Assembly: GCF_024679245.1 (NCBI RefSeq)
Contig: NC_090173.1
Span: 13,581,501 to 13,645,500 of the forward strand
Length of the DNA: 64,000 bases
Source: Pseudorasbora parva
Taxonomy: Eukaryota > Chordata > Actinopteri > Cypriniformes > Gobionidae
Direction: 5' to 3'
Made by a program: the position numbers and the translations under genes. Below are positions 33,081 to 44,677 of the stretch, piece by piece. The notes below the pieces were generated by a model, which saw only the letters and a program-made list of their open reading frames with translations, was not told where the DNA came from and ran no database searches. Position 1 is the first letter of the stretch. Each line of letters opens with the position of its first letter.

Positions 33081-33184
33081 CGACGCAGCGTCTCGTTCCC
33101 TCTCAGCGAACCATGGTTACATACGTAACCTGAGACGTTCCCTATCTTGAGGGAACTTCGAGCTGCGTCGAAACGATAGGGGAC
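33081..33184. repeat. Internal complementary region of DIRS 1
   Basis: The first half complements the outer left tip and the second half complements the outer right tip, meeting at GAGAC|GTTCCC near 33136. In the accepted DIRS model this segment aligns the two ends of the linear copy to make a circle. Confidence 0.85.
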
Positions 33185-33229
33185 CTCAATACCCACGTCG
33201 CCAGAGTCCCAAATGTCTGTATGTGTGAT

Positions 33230-33565
33230 TTAACCCAGAAACACCCGGGACCCCGGAGTAGAGGCTACGTCTAGATTGTAAAACCTCACAAATATATGCG
33301 GAGAGGACCACCCAGCCGCATCACAAACCTCTGACAGTGAAACTCCCGAAATAAGAGCCATAGAGGCAGCCATACTCCTAGTAGAGTGGGCGCGGACCCT
33401 CATAGGTGAAGGATGTCCGACTGACTCATAAGCGAGCGAGATAGCCTCGACTATCCACTTGCTAAGCGTCTGCTTTGAAGCCGATTTTCCCTTACTCGAG
33501 GACCAAAAACATACGAACAACTGTTCTGACTTTCGCCACAGGGACTCTGTGGACATATTCCACAT
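33230..33565 (-). pseudogene. DIRS tyrosine recombinase, C-terminal part
   Basis: Keeps the end of a phage-integrase-type tyrosine recombinase: the HxxR motif in VRAHSTRSMAAS and the tyrosine nucleophile in FVRFYNLDV, with GW between them as is usual. The N-terminal half with the first catalytic arginine is missing because a LINE fragment and RT remnants abut it. DIRS elements integrate through this enzyme and leave no target duplication. Confidence 0.8.
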
Positions 33566-33700
33566 ATCACCCCCATTCTAAAATCACTCCACTGGCTTCC
33601 TGTGTCGTTCAGGATCGAGTACAAGATCTCTCTCCTTACCCACCAGTGCATCCATGGTGATGCTCCCTCCTATCTCAAGGAACTGGGTGACGTGCATCCG
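33565..33700 (+). mobile_element. Non-LTR retrotransposon C-terminal fragment
   Basis: A plus-strand frame reads ILKSLHWLPVSFRIEYK and then LLTHQCIHGDAPSYLKEL. The LHWLPV...RI.YK...APSYL pattern is the familiar end of L2/CR1/Rex-type LINE reverse transcriptases. It lies inside DIRS 1 in the opposite orientation. Confidence 0.7.
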
Positions 33701-34660
33701 TCGTTAGCATTAAGCGACGACAAGGAGCCCCCAGAACTGGACCTTGGGAAAGGAACCAAGGATCTTTCCACTTCACCAAGGCACGTAGGCAGCGCCACGT
33801 GACCTTGATTAAGCGAAAAGTGTTTCCCCTCGGGGAGAACCCCTTGGTCCTGAGCCACCACTGTAAGGGTCTCATGTACAGCAGGCCAAAAGGTATCACA
33901 TTGGACGCTGCTGCCATCAAACCTAACACTCTTTGAAAGTGTTTGACAGTGAGTGACTGGCCTAGCTTTATCTGGTTGACGGTATTCAGGATCGTTTTTA
34001 CCCTGGGCGGAGATAGCCGAGCTGACATCATTCTCGTGTCCCAAACTACCCCCAGAAAAGTAATGCTCTGCTGTGGTGCCAACATACTTTTCTTTTCGTT
34101 CAACCTTAGCCCCAACACCTTCATGTGGGCGAGAACAGCATCTCGATGCTGAACCGCCAGTTGTTTTGACTGTGCTAACACTAGCCAATCGTCGATGTAA
34201 TTTAGCACGCGGATGCCCTGGAGTCGCAGCGTAGCCAGAGCTGCATCCACGCACTTCGTGAAAGTGCGGGGCGATAAAGCTAGACCGAATGGCAGCACTC
34301 GATATTGGTACGCTTTTCCCCCAAAAGGACCCATTCTGAGACATTCGGCAGAAGTTTCCACGCTGCCAGAAAATCTACTAAGGGAACCAACCTCTCTGGA
34401 TTTTCCTGTGTGGTCAGCCCGGTGTCCTGTAACGGATAACGGGCAGGTAGCAACCGAACTGACCGCCCAGGGGCCCTCCCGAGAGGGCGCGAACATCCCC
34501 AAGCCGCTACGTTTCCGGGCGGACATGGAGATATGCGTTCGCCGGGGACCGCCGCGCCCTGAAGCACTAATGGTGTCAGGGTTGGCAGACCGGCCCCCCG
34601 ATGGCACCGGGAAAGAGCGGGCGCCTCGGCGAGCCGCACTTTCCCGGAGGGGACTGCCAT
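33675..34660 (-). pseudogene. DIRS reverse transcriptase fragment
   Basis: The frame from 34607 gives GKAYQYRVLPFGLALSPRTF, then the catalytic NYIDDWLVLAQ, GLRLNEKKSML and FLGVVWDTR, ending with LMLTTDA at the start of RNase H. An overlapping frame (34280-34660) holds an earlier RT portion, VDFLAAWKLLPNVSEWVL. The palm stretch with the first catalytic aspartate between them is deleted, so it cannot be active. Most RNase H is absent. Confidence 0.8.
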
Positions 34661-34977
34661 CAGAAGCCCTGCACTCTTGGCGTCAGGACTTCTTAGCCGA
34701 GGCCTTCCTAGCGATAAGGACGGTCCTCAGATCCGTCCTACCGCGGGAAGGTCCCGGCTGAGCGCGTCGCCCGGACCCCCGTTCTCTCTGCGGGGGGGCC
34801 CGAGCGGCCACGCTCTGTTTTTGCTGCGCTCGATGCGCTACGGAGGAGGACATACTCGGCTGGGGCTGCCCCCGCCCGGCAGCCCCTGGGGGATACGATT
34901 TTCGGGGGAGAAATTTCTGAAAAGCTGCCGCCTGCCTTCTGGCCTCTTGGTAACGGTCGACGACCGTTGTTACTGCG

Positions 34978-36188
34978 TCAACAAACAGACCAGAAGGCGA
35001 GACGGGCCTCCATTAGGAATTTTTTATCCCTCTCTTTTATATCAGAGAGGTTCAACCATAAATGTCTCTCCGTGGCCACCATAGAGCGGCCGATGGATTT
35101 GGCCGTCTCCCTGGTGGCACGAACAGACAAATCTGCTGCCCGTCTAATTTCAGCTATTGTCTCTCTCCCCACTTCTTCAGTTTCCTCATTTATATCCCCC
35201 AACTTATCAGCCTGATATGCTTGCAGGACGGCCACCGTATGTAAACAGGCGGCCGCTTGCCCTGCTGCCGAGTAAGCCCTGCCCACCAGCGCTGATGTCG
35301 TTCTTACGGGCTTGGTGGGCAGCTGCGGGGTTTGCAGCGACGATGCTGACGCGGGGGAGAGATAGCTCACGAGCGTCTCTTCCACCCGCGGCATCGCCGC
35401 ATAACCGTGAGCTTTCAACCCGTTTATATTCGGATGTCGACGGGTTGAAAACTCTGGCAGATGCTGGTCTAGCCCAGGACCTCGACACCTCGGTGTGGAG
35501 GTCCGGGAAAAATGGCAAGCCCCGCCTAGGAGGTTGTGAATATGAGGGCAGAAATCTCTCATCTAGCCTACTTTGATGTTTATGTGTTTCATACTGCTCG
35601 GCCGGCCAGTCTAGGCTTAATCTGGCAACGGCGCGAGTAACAACCTCCATAAGCTCCTCCTGTGCGTGTGTGTGTAGTGGTGGAAGTAAATCGTCAGTTT
35701 CACTTATGCTTACAACATCCAGTTCCTCGGAACTGGAGTGCTGCAGCTGATCTTGTGCCTCAGCGCGAGCGGAAGAAACCGCAGAGCGTGCTTCCAACTC
35801 GCGAGCTGAGGCTTGAGATCCAGCGGGTAAGGGCAGAGATAGGGGATCACCCGTCTCTAACCCCGCCACTAGATCTAACTGCGATCCCCAGGACGCGAGC
35901 CTTCGCTGCGCCTCGGCAACAGCGGGACCCGAGCCCTGAGGACCGCGAGCCAAAGCACTCCTCGAAGAGTGCCCGGCGTGATCTCAGTGTTCGCATTGGG
36001 AGACTCTCGCAATGCTCACAGCCAACCCCCTCGAGAGCTGACTGGGCATGCTCAAGCCCCAAACACATTACACACAGGTCGTGTGTATCCCCACCCGTGA
36101 TGTAACGAGGGCAGGGAGTAACACATCGCCTGAACTGACTAGACATTCTCTTTTTTCTTTTTTTGACACACACACAATAAATGGACAT
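34978..36188 (-). pseudogene. gag: DIRS Gag, frameshifted
   Basis: The Gag-like protein runs in three successive frames. The N-terminal piece (36188 to about 35950) has CVTPCPRYITGGDTHDLCVM and LRSRRALFEE. The middle (35953 to about 35440) has LDERFLPSYSQPP and FFPDLHTEVSRSW. The C-terminal piece (to 34978) has AYSAAGQAAACLHTVAVLQA and TERHLWLNLSDIKERDKKF. Frameshifts near 35950 and 35440 break it. The same Gag blocks occur in DIRS 4. Confidence 0.75.
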
Positions 36189-36554
36189 ACAATATCACAC
36201 AGAGCGCTTTGTGAAGACACAGAAGCTAGTGACTGTTTGGTCCGGGTATGCTTTATAGCTTCCTGGTCGATAACGTCACCCGCCCGTGACGTATCGTCCC
36301 GCTATTGGACTGATTACACAAGTGCTTCATGACATGGCACGTAGATGCGTCCCCTAGCGTTTCGACGCAGCTCGAAGTTCCCTCGAGATAGGGAACCTGA
36401 ATTTTGTGACCTTAAAGAGTGTGATGTTTTGTAGGACAATATAAGACGGGTTATATACACATGAGCTAAACAATTTAGGGCATTATAAGTCAGTAGCAAT
36501 ACTTTATAACTGATACTGAACTCAAAAGGTAACCAGTGTACACAGTAAAATCCC

Positions 36555-37140
36555 CAGTGTTAAAGGGGTGATGAATTGAGAAATCAACTTTTGATATATA
36601 AAAGGTCATGGTAATATAAGATTATCCTGAAAGTTACAGAGCTGAAAACGTCCTTGTTAGTCAAAGAAAAGCTTTTATAGACACCAGGCCCAGAAAACAA
36701 TTGTGTGCTTCATACTGACACGAAACACAGCCTCTACAGAATAATAAGCATGTGAAGTGCAGTAGCCCCGCCCACCAACTCATCAGATCACGCTAGCAAG
36801 CAGCAATAAATAAGCTAAGGAAGATAGCAAGACACTGTGCTATTCCTGGTTGTGGAAGAACAGTCACTGCATCCTTCGGATCCTAATATTAGGAATGTGT
36901 GGTTGAACTTTATTTTAATGACGTTCCAGTCACGTGGGGGAAGACAGTGTTCACTTAATTTCACAGCGGGATTGTTTGTAAAAAAATCTCACAGTCACAT
37001 GCTATTCTTCTATATTGGATCCGACAGGAGGAATGGTTCAACATACTTATGTGAGTAAAACATGTTTTTTTAAATTTGTAATAGTAATTGCATTGTTATA
37101 GATCACTTTGCTTATGTGTACATGTCTAACAGAGCATACC
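36555..37140 (+). mobile_element. Kolobok-like fragment with THAP-like remnant
   Basis: Starts TTAAAGGGGTGATGAATTG, similar to the TTAA-ended element at 2908. A plus-strand reading near 36834-36885 gives CAIPGCGRTVTASFGS, a Cys-rich start like a THAP-type zinc finger, followed by a stop and broken frames. Kolobok transposases carry THAP domains, so the two signs agree. No right end identified. Confidence 0.35.
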
Positions 37141-37739
37141 TTTAGCACGCGCTGGACTCGCAAAGCCCTATGTCCCAGCTAGGGCTGTGTGTTTTTCTGA
37201 TAGGCTACCAAAACAGAAGCCCGCCGGCAGGCTGATGAATCTCGTAATATTCTTTTCTTATTCTGCTATTCTCTCTCTCTTGACGTGACATTTGAAGGGC
37301 CTACTCGCGCACGTGTATGTGTGTGCGCGCGGTTCGCGCCTATATTGAAGGATTGCTATGTAATACTTCTATAAATGTAATACTTCTACCGACACTTAAT
37401 AATACATAAAAAAAGAATAAAGAAGAGCAAAATAAGCAGATCCAAGATGTTTCTTATTTTTTATTTAAATTTACCTTATTTTAACATTCAACAACCCTGT
37501 TAACAAACAGAGGACTTTCATAAGCAGTGTGTCATAAGAAATCCAGGGTTCCCTTTCAGTCGGTCACATTCGACGTACGTCGGACTAGACAGACGAATTG
37601 GGATCACTTCTGGGAGTCCCTATCAGCTTCGAGATATTGAAAATAGGCCAATAAACATTGACGTGAGTACTTTGCATATCGTACCCCATCTAGCTGGTAT
37701 AAAGTGGAAGCGATCGCCACGCACTGTTGTCATTCACTT

Positions 37740-39230
37740 CGGAGCCGAAACCTGCAGCAGCCTCCACCCGGGCATAGGCGTGAAGCCGACTGCGGGAAGG
37801 ACGCCCAGCCCGCTCAGGCCGCTGCCAAACAAGGTGGCAAGCGCCGTTGTAAGAGACCCTGAGACGGGCCACCCAGAGATGGAGGATCCTGCTCGAACAG
37901 GAAGTGGCAGCAACACCACTTCCTCCCCCCGGAGGAGGGCCGGGGGGCTCCCCTGTGACAAGTATATCTGTCCCATGTGGCCAATTATATGTGGCCAGTG
38001 GTACCCAAAACTTCACAAAATGAGCAGTTTCCAAAATATCTGGGTACCAAGAGAGCGCGCTTGGCGGTGTTTGACACTTTCATGCCTTGTCATCCTCAGG
38101 CGCCTCTCCAATCCCCTTAGCGGAAGCTCCTTAGCAGAAGTGTTGCCACGCGCACGCAGACCCCACCACGGGCCTCCTCCGCGCCATCCAGGTCAGGTCC
38201 CTGCATGCCACTGTGCTGCCCCGCTGCGGGTACGTCTGTGGTGCCGTTAGTCCTGCTGGTGCAGTCGCTGGGGGCCTGGCTAGCGCTCCCCAGCCCGTCC
38301 TGCTGGCTCATCCGCACCATCAGATTCAGATCGCCCGGCGTCCCCCCCAAGCTCATGGGGCACTCACTTCACTTCTGTGTTAAAGAAGCGCACCCCGGTG
38401 GTCCCTTCACAGGCTACCGTTCAGAATGTTAACGCAGAAATGCATCCTCAGGTGCATCCGTCCCCAAGATTGGTCTGCAGCGATCGACCTGAAGGAGGCA
38501 TATTTTCATGTCTCGATTCTCCCGCGACACAGACTAGTTTTACGCTCTGTGTTTGACGGACGAGCATATCAGTACGAGGTCCCACCCTTCGGGCTTATGG
38601 TGCTCGAGCACCTCAGCCAGTTGGGGCTTCGGGTCAACTGGGAGAAGAGCAAACTCTGCCGCGTCAAGATGCCGCTCCAGGGCAAGCACATTTTGGTCCG
38701 TACGGACAGTAGTGTACATTAACAAACATTTGGTCCGTAGGACAGTAGTGTACATTAACAAACAGGGTGGTCTACGCTCCCGTTGCATGTCACAACTCGC
38801 CTGCCACCTCCTGTTATGGAGTCTGAAGTATCTGAGGTCACTTCGTGCCACTCACATTCCGGGCCGGCTCAATCGTGCGGCCGACGAGCCCTCACGGCAG
38901 CCAGTGCTTCCGGGAGAGTGGAGACTCCATCCCCTGGTGGTCCAGCTGATTTGGGATTGCTTCGGGGCCGCAGAGGTAGACCTGGTTGCCGCCCCGGACA
39001 CGGCCCATTGCCAGTTGTTTTATTTCCTGACCAAGGGGACCCTTGGCACAGATGCGCTGGCACACAACTGGCTCCGGGGCCTACGGAAATATGCGGACCT
39101 CATGAGGTTCTAGGTGGCCTGCCACAGACCGTGTTAGACACCATCACATCTACTAGAGCGCCCTCTACGAGACACCTCTATGCGTTGAAGTGGAACCTGT
39201 TCGTCGACTGGTGCTCTTCTCACTGAGAAG
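37740..39230 (+). pseudogene. DIRS 2 Gag-Pol remnant
   Basis: In order: a Gag tail (RDPETGHPEMEDPARTGSGS, near 37850), a Pol start (LGAWLALPSPSCWLIRTIR, near 38270), RT (DWSAAIDLKEAYFHVSILPR and FDGRAYQYEVPPFGL, 38470-38600), then LEHLSQLGLRVNWEKSKL. The YxDD segment that belongs between PPFGL and LEHL is deleted. RNase H follows (VRTDSS, INKQGGLRS, HIPGRLNRAADEPSRQ), and the beginning of the tyrosine recombinase (STRHLYALKWNLFVDWCSSH, near 39170-39226) is cut off. INKH/INKQ occurs twice through a short tandem duplication (38697-38765). Confidence 0.78.
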
Positions 39231-39721
39231 ACCCCCGAAGATGTTCGGTCGGGGCCGTGCTTTCCTTTCTACAAGATGGGTTGGAGACAGTGTGGAACTT
39301 GTTTTAGGCTGGGTTCCATATGTAGTGGCCCCCACGGTGGTCTCATATGTGTATTCTCCACGGTACAGCTCTCTATGGCGAGCCCGTGTCTTTCCCTTGG
39401 CAGAGTCCGCTCTGCCGTCTCAGTGCGGTTACTGTCCCCCACACAACAGGGTCGGGGCCACCCCTGGGACTCCCGTATGTAGCACTGCCTACGGCCAGTC
39501 CATGCGTGTAATTTCCACATGGTTTCCCCTTTCGGGGTAGTGTGGCTTAAGCAGCGGCCTCCAGGGGCACGCTTTCCCAGCGTTATCCAAGAGTCCACTG
39601 TTTAGGTCTTGTGGGATGGCAGTGTGACTCTCCCTACAGGAAATTCCCCGCCCGCTGAGACGGGGTCCGAGGGACTCCGGCAGGACGCTGGAAGTGGTAG
39701 TAAGTGTGGTGTTTTCCATAG

Positions 39722-39840
39722 GGATCCCAATTCGTCGGTCTAGTCCGACGTACGTCAAACGTGACCGACTGAAAGGGAACGTCTCGGTTATGCATGGTAA
39801 CCCTCAGTCCCTGAAGGAGGGAACGGAAAGGTACGTCCCG
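39722..39840. repeat. Internal complementary region of DIRS 2
   Basis: Complement of the left tip up to AAAGGGAAC, followed at once by the complement of the right tip from GTCTCGGTTA. A few substitutions show age. Confidence 0.83.
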
Positions 39841-40329
39841 TCGCCACAGTTGCTGTACCATCACTGCAGTTCGAGCCACGGGTTCGGCTCCTCAGTGAAA
39901 AACAACAGTGCGTGGCAAAGCATGCACGCCAATGTTCATTGGCCCGTTTTCTATATCTCGAAGCTGATAGGGGCTCCCAGAAATGATCCCAATTTGTCGG
40001 TCTAGTCCGACGTACGTCTCCGTTCCCTCCTTCGGGGAACGAGGGTTCCCATACGTAACTGAGACATTCTCTACAAAGGTGAGTGGCAGGTCACTCATTG
40101 CGATCATTTGTGCTATATTGGCTGTAATGTCCTGTGCCTTCGCGCTGACACGGGGCATTGTGTTTGTTTGATAAAGACATACTTGAATCAATCCGGTTGA
40201 CACTTTGAAATAATCCCTCCCTAATATAAACTGAACTGAAAGATAAATATGATGAGCAGAAGCTCATTAAATATGCAAATCTTATCCAGTCCTAGCCGTG
40301 GGCGATTACTTCCAAATCTCTAGTGTGTC

Positions 40330-41560
40330 ACGTCCATCAAAACCCAGCGTTTTGGAGAGAGCATCAAAACCAGTGAAGAAAATAGCCTATTACTTATTAG
40401 TTATGATGTTTTTCAATGTAAAAACCACACAAACGTCATTAGCTGACCTCAGACAACTGTATAAAATCAAATAAAAAAGCCAGTTCATGACAACTTTAAA
40501 TCAACTCTGCTCAGAGCACAATGGTCCCACTCTAATAGTTAATGAGATTATTAAATTATTAATAAAGTGATGTTTGACCATTAATGGTGACACCTGATGA
40601 TAATGAGCAGAATCACTGAAGGAAAGAAGAAGAACAACACCAGAAAAAAGAGAAACACAAGAACTACAACTGACTTCAGCCACAGACTTAGATAAAATCA
40701 ACTGAAGATAAAATAAGAAATTAAATCTCTGAAGATCTCAGCAGCGGAGGATTAAACAACTACACAAAGAGCATTACCAGCTTCACTTATTACTGAACAG
40801 ATAGAAACTATTGACTATCCAGAAACTAAGCATTACTGTAATACGTCTACAGAAGTTCTTATTGAGAATTAACAGAGGTTTAGATGTTGATGATGTATTG
40901 AAAATGTTTGGTCACCATTATGGTGATCAGTGTTTCCTTTAGTTGGGCAGTTTGACTCTTGGCTGTTTATGTTAGTTTGTGGTTTTTGTAAGTGTTTACT
41001 AAAGCACATAATTTATTGCAAAGAATGTCAGAAACAAAGATGATCAGGTGATTTTGTTGCATCAGGAGTTAGAATATCCTTATCGAAATTCAAATGTGTT
41101 ACGATGGAGTAAGTGTGAAGTGTGATGTCGATGTATCCAGCTCATGTTTAACTGCATGAAAATGTTCAGCTTATATGGTAATGCAACTCCTCTGAAGTGC
41201 ATCATCAGAGCTGTTTGTGGTTTCACAAACACAAGCACAAATTCTTCCTGTCTGTCAGTATAGTCTGTCAGTAAACAAATAAAGTCAATGAGACAAGAAC
41301 AAGTACATAAAAAAGTTTTTTTTTTTTATGAACTACTTGCCTGAATTGGTGTGTGTTAGCATGCTAAAAATATTAAACAAAATGTTAATGTATTAGATGA
41401 AAGTATGAACCTGGGGCTCGTAGTGTGATGGTAGGTGAACAAACTTAGGGTTAGTTGGATTAGTTTTGCATTGGCCAACCCAAACCAATCCAGTCAGGCT
41501 TTGATTTTAGGCATTAAGCTAAACCATAATTATGGTGCCTAAAACCCAGGGTTGGCACAC
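40330..41560. repeat. Degenerate further copy of the ART-flank block
   Basis: 40330-40490 matches 14725-14880 (CGTCCATCAAAAC, GATGTTTTTCAATGTAAAAACC). 40950-41450 matches 10780-11937 and 50370-51560. At 41450 the LTR-like insertion present in both big blocks is absent, so this copy shows the empty site. 40500-40930 has no match that I can see in the window and no clear gene. Confidence 0.6.
41065..41110 (-). pseudogene. ART-like relic, 41 kb copy
   Basis: The plus-strand AGAATATCCTTATCGAAATT and CAAATGTGTTACGATGGAG correspond to the relics at 11.56 and 51.2 kb and to the ART catalytic exon. Too short to support alone; listed for the repeated pattern. Confidence 0.3.
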
Positions 41561-44500
41561 TGTAAAAAAAAGGTTGTTCCCTTTCGAAAGGGAACTCGAG
41601 CTGCGTCAGCTGACGCTATGGGGAACGCCTCCAGCGTGACCGGTGTCTGAACTACTATCAAACCACAGCAATCCTATTGACCAGCGACAGCCTATGATTT
41701 CATCAAGGTGCGACCAGGAAGTATATAAGGGCGCCTTGCAAACATGACACCAGCATCTTCGTCTTCAGGGACTGTTTTTGTCTGAATGCTTCAAGTCAAA
41801 GGTAATCCAGATTCATTTATTTTCTGCCTGGGATTAAGAGCATGCACAGTCAAGCTCTTGTGGAGTCATTTGTTCGATTGTGTGTAATGTGAGCGAAGTT
41901 TTCAATCCGAAATCGCTCCGTTCTCGTCTAGCGCTCTTCCTGAGGGAAGAGCGTTTTTGCATCTGAGATTAGTGATGTGATCCCCGCTCACGCTGAGGCT
42001 GAGCGCGGATGCGCGTCACAGTCCCTCGGATGGGGTCGCCGATCGCCGCGAGGGGATGTTTCCCTCCGGCGATCTAGCGACTGACGAGACTAATCACGAA
42101 TGCTCGTAGGGATGGCTGGTGAGAAGGGAAATTAATTTCTCAGCCATCCTGACTGTGTATGCTGAGCCGATGGCTGTTATGAGCGCGCTGCATGCAGGCT
42201 GCGGCCGTCATGTGGGCGCATTATAGGAGAGATCGCTCGTTTAAACGGAACGATCGATTTCTCCCCGGCCATAAAGCCGTCGGCTCAGTTGAGCTTTTCC
42301 ATTCCTTCCTGATCTCCTGACTGAGATCGTGAGGGTATGGAAGAACCCATGTTCAGTGTATTCACGGACATCAGCGGGTGTTAAATGCTGATGTTTGGAG
42401 GATGGGTGGATATGGGTATGTGTTCTAGCTCCAACCCTGCCATCTGAGCTTCTTTCAACTATGTTTCAGGGGGTTTAGATGGCGGGGCATACACGGCAGC
42501 GGGTCAGCCTGGTGCTACTTTTACGCCGTGTCGGTGTTGCAAGTGTACTGGGAAGACCTGCTGAGGGATCTCAAAATACCCTGACCCGCGGCGCAGCTGT
42601 GCGCCATATCAGCGATAGCAGGGCCTGAGGGCCAGTGTCACAGAAGCGCGGGTGGTGGTGTCCGAGGACCCGCACACCGCTGAGATCCGGGTCCCAGGCA
42701 GGCGGGAGGCGTCACGGTATATGGACCAGTGACGGGGCCTGAGTGCCAACATCGCCTCTCATGCTCCCCGCGGTTAAGGGCGGGGCGCAAAGAGGCGGAC
42801 TCCCACATAAGAGGAATAGTATCACAACGCTGTTGGCGTGAATGAAATATCCCTCCCTTAGGTGGGTGAGTTAAGAATTACATCTCATTTACTGCTCTTC
42901 TTCATTTTTTCCCCAGGCGCTTCTTACATCCGGCCCTGAGGGGGGCCATGACGATGATACTCTAGACCCCGCCTGGCTGGGCTGTGAGAAGCGCACCCTC
43001 AGGCGGTTGCGCTCCTAAACATGCATACTGTGAGTAAAACTTATGTGTGGATATCGTCGCGCAGGAGGCGAGCTGGTAAGTCCCCCTTGCGAGGGAAACA
43101 TTTATTATTTATGTTGTGTGAGACTTCATGCTCCCCGCCAAGGGTTTGGGGGTCACGGTATCGATGGAGGACACCATAGGGCCCTGTAGTTCCCCTGTCC
43201 GGTGGCTAGAACGATTTTTTAGATGCCGTTATGTGGTATGTCTGGAGCTAGCTTTGCTAGGAGAGAATAGCCGCCATTGTATGTACAGCTGTGTGAACAG
43301 TTTTTTGCCTTCTCTCTGTGTGATGAAGCAGTATTGAGGCAACCGCTCATTCTTGTAGGAATGTGCTGTTGTTTTAGGCGAGTGTGCTCTCCTAGTCAAA
43401 CAGGAAGCTCTTAGCCACCCCAGGGTAAAGCGGTCAACGTTGCCCCTCGTGGAATTTCATAGACGGGAGGGTGAGTTTAGGCTTACGCACGAACTACAGA
43501 TTTATGTCTAGCCTCGCAGGGCTTGGACGGAGTATTATTGAGGTTTTTTCGCTCCCCCGAGCCGCGTATAATACTCTTATGTAGGCTGGCCCTCTCCGGG
43601 CCACTGCATCGGTTGGCCTAGGCTTTTGCGGGATGGGGGGCATTTCTTTCCAAAGAAGGAAAGTAATTATCGCCCGAGGCCCTCGGTTTGAGTATTGCAG
43701 GGCATTTTCTTTCGCATCCCTAGTCAGCCTCCTCTTACATTAGAGTCGTCCGGCCAAGGCCCGCCCCCTTCTCTGCGTTTTGGTTTTTTTTTTAGTAATG
43801 CAGGTTGGTGTGAAGCAGAATGAACAGCGACTTAGCCAGTGGTCGTGGGGCGGGGTTTGGCGTCCCACGCTTGTACGCAGGTGGGCTAGTTTTGCGAAAA
43901 CCCCGCTTTCCAGAGCTTGTTGTGGCTGCCATCTTCTGGCGGCCCCTGGCCCCATCCTGGAGGATGTTGGGCCGGTGGGTAGCATATTTGTGAATATTTT
44001 TTGCCCTCTGCTCTGTGTCTTCTGCTCCACCTTTTAGGGCTCGGGTTGAGCTGCACTCGCAACCTGCGTGCTTCGTAATGGTTCGGTCGGATGCTCCCCT
44101 GGAAGCCGAAGCATTGCCATGGCTGACGCCCTAGCGTGAACGGTAGGCCGCTGCATGAAGGAAGAGCGGCCGCCCTGACGCAGGTGACGTAAGTTGTACT
44201 CCCCTCGCTTTGAGGGTCTAGGTACTTTCTGCTGAGTACACTGCTTTTGGCAATGTGTTTAGGCTATGTCTGTAGGCACTGCCGGATGGGACTGCGTCAT
44301 CGCATGGAGGACCCCGTGAGCCTCCGGGATGAAGCCAGCCCCGGGAGGGGCATGGGCTACCAGCTGGCTGTGAGCAGCCAGCTTGGGCAGTCCTGGCAGT
44401 GGACTCTGAGCAGGAGGCCTCAGCAGGCCTCCTTGCGGGTGAGTCGCGACATCGGGCCAATGTGCGCCTGGGAGGAATATCCCCGACGATGTCGGCTTCA

Positions 44501-44677
44501 GCAGTACCTCGTCGACAAGCAGGACCATCATGGCCTCCCTGGGGTGATTCCCCAGGTGGTAACTGGATGTCTAGGTCTTCGTCAGCCAAGCAGACAGCCA
44601 CTGTCAGCCCGACTTGGAGCGGCCAGCATTCATCCGACCTGCCAGCGAGCATTCGTCGCTGGCATGGCTACAAGCCC

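Larger units (their letters stand above)
32833..36396 (-). mobile_element. DIRS-type retrotransposon 1
   Basis: The ends are inverted, not direct, repeats. About 200 bp from 32833 (cacgggctgggtgacgtcat, ctataaagcatacccggac) returns in reverse complement at 36226-36396. An internal complementary region at 33081-33184 is the reverse complement of the left tip (TAACCTGAGAC) joined directly to that of the right tip (GTTCCCTATC), the circle-junction copy that defines DIRS elements. Its position next to the left repeat fits minus-strand orientation. The coding order on the minus strand is Gag, reverse transcriptase, tyrosine recombinase, all damaged. A non-LTR retrotransposon piece interrupts it near 33565-33690. 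Confidence 0.88.
37548..40065 (+). mobile_element. DIRS-type retrotransposon 2
   Basis: The left inverted repeat (37548 to about 37745, with GACGTACGTCGGACTAGAC and TCAGCTTCGAGATATTGAAA) returns in reverse complement at about 39868-40065, where a stretch of about 40 bp is missing. The internal complementary region at 39722-39840 joins the complements of the left tip (CTGAAAGGGAAC) and right tip (GTCTCGGTTA) at 39780/39781. It lies beside the right repeat, so the element reads plus. The interior holds damaged Gag, RT, RNase H and recombinase pieces in that order. Confidence 0.88.

Noticed and set aside
37690..38034. Minus-strand frames across DIRS 2
   Set aside because: Shadows of the plus-strand Gag tail.
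39892..40203. Frame over the right repeat of DIRS 2
   Set aside because: It runs through the inverted repeat and repeats a piece found in the complementary region; not a gene.
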